A stretch of DNA of 6,153 nucleotides from Acidobacteriota bacterium (lineage in GTDB: Bacteria > Acidobacteriota > UBA6911 > RPQK01 > JADFOI01): contig JAPYTY010000133.1 in the NCBI GenBank assembly GCA_029942065.1, forward strand, positions 1 through 6,153, given 5' to 3'. The notes under the pieces were generated by a model that did not search any database, had not been told where the DNA came from, and saw only the letters and a list, made by a program, of their open reading frames with translations. Below, one piece after another: positions 3,898 through 6,153 of the stretch (its first letter is position 1; every line of letters starts with the position of its first letter). The translations under genes and the position numbers were made by a program.

Positions 3898-5269
3898 ACC
3901 CACGTTTCTCAACTGGTACATAATCCCGTTCATCGACTCCGGTATACATCTGCCGAGGCCGGGCTATCCTCTGATCCTCATCCAGCAGCATCTCCTGCCA
4001 CTGGGCCAGCCACCCCGCGGTGCGGGGAATGGCAAAAAGCGATGGGAAGAGATCCACCGGAAAGCCCATGGCTTCATAAATGATCCCCGAATAAAAGTCA
4101 ACATTCGGGTACAGCTTCCGCGACAGAAAATACTCATCCTCGAGTGCGATTCGCTCCAGCTCCAGAGCGATCTCCAGGAGAGGATTCACGCCGGTCACCG
4201 CGAACACTTCATGAGCCAGCCCCTTGATCACCTGTGCCCTGGGATCGTAGTTCTTGTAGACACGATGCCCAAACCCCATGAGACGACCGGCCTCGCCGGA
4301 CTTCACCTTTTCGATGAAGGCCGGCACATGCTTCACGTCCTCGATCTCATTCAGCATTCGAAGCACAGCCTCGTTGGCCCCTCCGTGAAGTGGACCGTAA
4401 AGCGCTGCCGCCGCCGCCGCCAGTGCCGAGTAGGGGTCGGATTGAGAACTCCCGGTTCCGCGCATCGAACTCGTGCTGCAGTTCTGCTCATGATCGGCAT
4501 GAAGGATGAACAGCACATCCAGGACCCTGCTCAGTACGGGATCCGGCTCGTACTTCGCTTCCGTGGCCTTGAACATCATGTTCAAGAAATTGCCCGTGAA
4601 CGAAAGGTCATTATCCGGATAGGCGTAAGGCAAACCCCGGTTGTGCCGGTAGGCAAAGGCCGCGATAGTGGGCAACTTGGCGATCAACCTCCAGATCTGT
4701 TTGTGACGGGATTTTTCGTCAAAGATGTTCTTGGCATTCGGATAAAAGGTCGAGAGCGCCCCAACGGTTCCCACCAGCATGCCCATGGGGTGAGCATCAT
4801 AGAGAAAACCTTCCATGAACTTCTTGGTGTACTCATGGATCATGGTGTGATGGGTGATGTCGTGGGTCCACTGAGCCATTTCTTCCTTGGAAGGAAGTTC
4901 CCCGAACAGAATCAGATAGGCGGTCTCCAGATAGGTACTGTGCTCGGCCAGCTGCTCGATGGGATACCCTCGGTAGCGTAGTACTCCCTTTTCTCCGTCC
5001 ACAAAGGTGATGCTGCTCTTGCAAGAAGCGGTGTTGCTGTAGCCGGGATCGTAAGTCATCAAACCGAAATCATCGTCCGAAACCTTGACCTTTCTCAACT
5101 CCAGACAATTAATCGCGGCACCGTAACTGGGATAGGTGCCGTAGCTGATGGGAATCTCGTATTCCTTGCCGGTCCGGTTGTCCACAAGGGTCACACTGTC
5201 CCGAGGTGCCGCCTTCATCTGCGATGTACCGGCACCCGCCTCAGGCTCTTGAGTAATCTTTTTTGCCAT
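3896..5269 (-). CDS. gltA: Citrate synthase (type II)
   Basis: A 457-residue cytosolic enzyme condensing acetyl-CoA with oxaloacetate to citrate, the entry step of the TCA cycle. The catalytic triad is intact: His260 in LHADHEQN (256-263), His295 in GPLHGGANE (292-300) and Asp342 in GFGHRVYKNYDPRA (332-345). Further landmarks are TYDPGYSNTASC (72-83), RGYPIEQLAE (100-109), NDLSFTGNFLNMMF (220-233), KLYPNVDFYSG (385-395) and the C-terminal RPRQMYTG (437-444). The N-terminal beta domain and close similarity to the E. coli GltA pattern indicate the hexameric type II form, often inhibited by NADH; the Tyr, Arg and Lys equivalents (Tyr176, Arg194, Lys198) appear kept, but inhibition is an inference. 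About 20 extra, low-complexity residues precede the conserved region. I chose ATG 5269 because AAGGAGG lies 7 bases before it; the open frame extends to 5356 but encodes no family sequence there. Confidence 0.96.
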   Translation of the reverse strand: MAKKITQEPEAGAGTSQMKAAPRDSVTLVDNRTGKEYEIPISYGTYPSYGAAINCLELRKVKVSDDDFGLMTYDPGYSNTASCKSSITFVDGEKGVLRYRGYPIEQLAEHSTYLETAYLILFGELPSKEEMAQWTHDITHHTMIHEYTKKFMEGFLYDAHPMGMLVGTVGALSTFYPNAKNIFDEKSRHKQIWRLIAKLPTIAAFAYRHNRGLPYAYPDNDLSFTGNFLNMMFKATEAKYEPDPVLSRVLDVLFILHADHEQNCSTSSMRGTGSSQSDPYSALAAAAAALYGPLHGGANEAVLRMLNEIEDVKHVPAFIEKVKSGEAGRLMGFGHRVYKNYDPRAQVIKGLAHEVFAVTGVNPLLEIALELERIALEDEYFLSRKLYPNVDFYSGIIYEAMGFPVDLFPSLFAIPRTAGWLAQWQEMLLDEDQRIARPRQMYTGVDERDYVPVEKRG

Positions 5270-5276
5270 GCTTACT

Positions 5277-5283
5277 CCTCCTT
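5277..5283 (-). promoter_or_regulatory. Strong ribosome binding site fixing the citrate synthase start
   Basis: AAGGAGG (5283-5277) is followed by seven bases and ATG at 5269. This decides against the upstream in-frame ATG at 5356, which has no such site. Confidence 0.85.
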
Positions 5284-5355
5284 CCAGAAAATACCTCTTA
5301 TCCCATCCGTCGGTCCAAAAATGAGTGGTATTCCACAACACAGGGGATGCATACA

Positions 5356-5370
5356 CTTTTTATCAAAAAG
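5356..5370. promoter_or_regulatory. Short AT-rich inverted repeat upstream of citrate synthase
   Basis: CTTTTT (5356-5361), ATC, AAAAAG (5365-5370) is a perfect 6-bp inverted repeat about 87 bases upstream of the citrate synthase ATG, in a 204-base gap (5270-5473). It could be an operator. I found no convincing -35/-10 pair in this gap and no clear terminator for the upstream GDSL gene, so it remains open whether citrate synthase has its own promoter here. Confidence 0.25.
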
Positions 5371-5473
5371 CACCCCTCGACGCACGTCTCCCAGCAAACA
5401 TCCGCCCTTTCCAGTCTAATCAATGGAATCCGGAGGATCTAGTGATCGTCAGAAAACGGCAGCATCCAGATTC

Positions 5474-6082
5474 TCATTCCAGCACCGCGCGCAGGACGGG
5501 TTCGAGGCGATCCGCCATCAGGACATTCCCCTCGTTGTTGGGCTGGATGGCATCAGCCATCAAGCTGGGATGGCCGAAACTTCCATTCAAGATATCCGGC
5601 ACGTAATTGGTCTGCTTCGCTTCGGCCAGGACATCAAAATGGACCTCGTATTGATCCCCGAGCAGACTTCCCCGCACTCCCACCAGAACCACCGCCGCCC
5701 CTTTTTCATGAATCTGATCGATCATAGTGGCAAGCCGATCGAAGGTCTCGTCCACGGGAACCTTCCTGAGAGCATCATTGCCCCCTAGAAGCAACATGAC
5801 AATTCTGGGTTCCTGGGAAAGAACCTCTCCCTCCAAACGTTCCAGGCCGGTATGGGTGGTGTCTCCATTTCGACCGGCATTGACAATCAGGCGACCCAGT
5901 CGAGCTGAAAATATCGAAACAAAATCGTTTCCGGGAGAGGCGCCATACCCCGTCACCAGGCTGTCTCCAAAGGCGATGATATTTTGACCGGCTGACGGGA
6001 AATCAACAACTGGAGGCTGGACATCAAGGAAATACCAGATTGCCAGTGCGGCCGCCAGCACGCCCGCAACGGCCTTTTTCAT
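5474..6082 (-). CDS. GDSL-family lipase/esterase (TesA-like), catalytic His replaced by Gln
   Basis: A 202-residue SGNH/GDSL hydrolase resembling TesA (acyl-CoA thioesterase I / arylesterase). Block I FGDSL (38-42) holds the nucleophile Ser41; block II shows NAGRNGDTT (68-76) with oxyanion Gly70; block III is GGND (100-103) with Asn102. The last block, normally DxxHPN, reads DAIQPN (177-182): Asp177 is present but the catalytic His is Gln180 (codon CAG, one base from CAC). The N-terminus is Lys-Lys plus a hydrophobic stretch (4-18) without an obvious signal peptidase site, so a membrane anchor or exported protein is likely. Length is normal for the family. The start at 6082 has GAGG 7 bases upstream. 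It may be inactive, weakly active, or a sequencing error at one base. It is 204 bases upstream of citrate synthase on the same strand; a shared transcript is uncertain. Confidence 0.88.
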   Translation of the reverse strand: MKKAVAGVLAAALAIWYFLDVQPPVVDFPSAGQNIIAFGDSLVTGYGASPGNDFVSIFSARLGRLIVNAGRNGDTTHTGLERLEGEVLSQEPRIVMLLLGGNDALRKVPVDETFDRLATMIDQIHEKGAAVVLVGVRGSLLGDQYEVHFDVLAEAKQTNYVPDILNGSFGHPSLMADAIQPNNEGNVLMADRLEPVLRAVLE

Positions 6083-6153
6083 GAGCGACCCTCAGCGCTG
6101 GGCTTCATTGTTTTTCCCGGCTAATGCATGTAAAAAAAGCAGGCGAAGAGCGC
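6083..6153 (-). other. Leader of the GDSL gene
   Basis: Contains the ribosome binding site GAGG (6093-6090). Further upstream on the minus strand are a T7 run and ACATGCAT, but no convincing promoter hexamers. The window ends before any upstream neighbour appears. Confidence 0.4.

Noticed and set aside
3746..4981. Long plus-strand open frame (411 codons) opposite citrate synthase and PEPCK
   Set aside because: It lies antisense across two clearly real, conserved genes, and its translation has no domain-like or membrane pattern; it is a frame shadow.
5270..5356. 29-residue N-terminal extension of citrate synthase from ATG 5356
   Set aside because: The perfect ribosome binding site before ATG 5269 lies within this stretch, and the extension does not resemble any citrate synthase N-terminus.
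5270..5473. Promoter for citrate synthase (TTGGAC ... TATTTT)
   Set aside because: Spacing is 19 bases and the predicted transcript start would fall in the ribosome binding site.

Overview
The window is bacterial chromosomal DNA holding four convincing protein genes and two gene-poor stretches (1-329 and 1192-2039) packed with short, mostly palindromic repeats. Gene content (type II citrate synthase, GTP-dependent PEP carboxykinase, a short membrane fatty acid desaturase, a TesA-like GDSL hydrolase) and the repeat load fit a free-living, fairly GC-rich bacterium, perhaps Desulfobacterota, Nitrospirota, Acidobacteriota or a relative. I cannot fix the phylum from the sequence alone.

Layout. 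1-329: repeat-rich intergenic DNA with two REP-like hairpin classes, a heptamer array and a GC palindrome. 330-358: a strong sigma70-type promoter. 376-1191 (+): membrane desaturase. 1192-2039: an 848-base tail-to-tail intergenic region made almost wholly of repeats. It holds a 71-base direct repeat in two copies, about five more or less intact REP-like hairpins, a foldback (MITE-like) element, a cluster of three hairpins and a second heptamer array. 2040-3884 (-): GTP-type PEPCK. 3896-5269 (-): citrate synthase, 11 bases upstream of the PEPCK start and very probably in the same transcript. 5270-5473: intergenic. 5474-6082 (-): membrane-anchored GDSL hydrolase. 6083-6153: its leader.

How the genes work together. 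Citrate synthase and PEPCK both act on oxaloacetate, one drawing it into the TCA cycle and the other converting it to PEP (or the reverse), so this pair sits at a central carbon branch point. The desaturase (membrane lipid modification) and the GDSL protein (probable periplasmic or membrane-bound hydrolase) have no evident link to that pair.

Most notable: (i) a GTAG-headed REP-like repeat family whose stems show compensatory base changes and which occurs in inverted pairs; (ii) a GDSL hydrolase whose catalytic His position in the DxxH block is Gln; (iii) a near-consensus promoter so close to the desaturase start that its mRNA would be leaderless or nearly so; (iv) paired heptamer-array plus GC-palindrome modules bracketing the desaturase and its repeats. 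I found no clear new defence or metabolic system; the repeat families are the least explained part.
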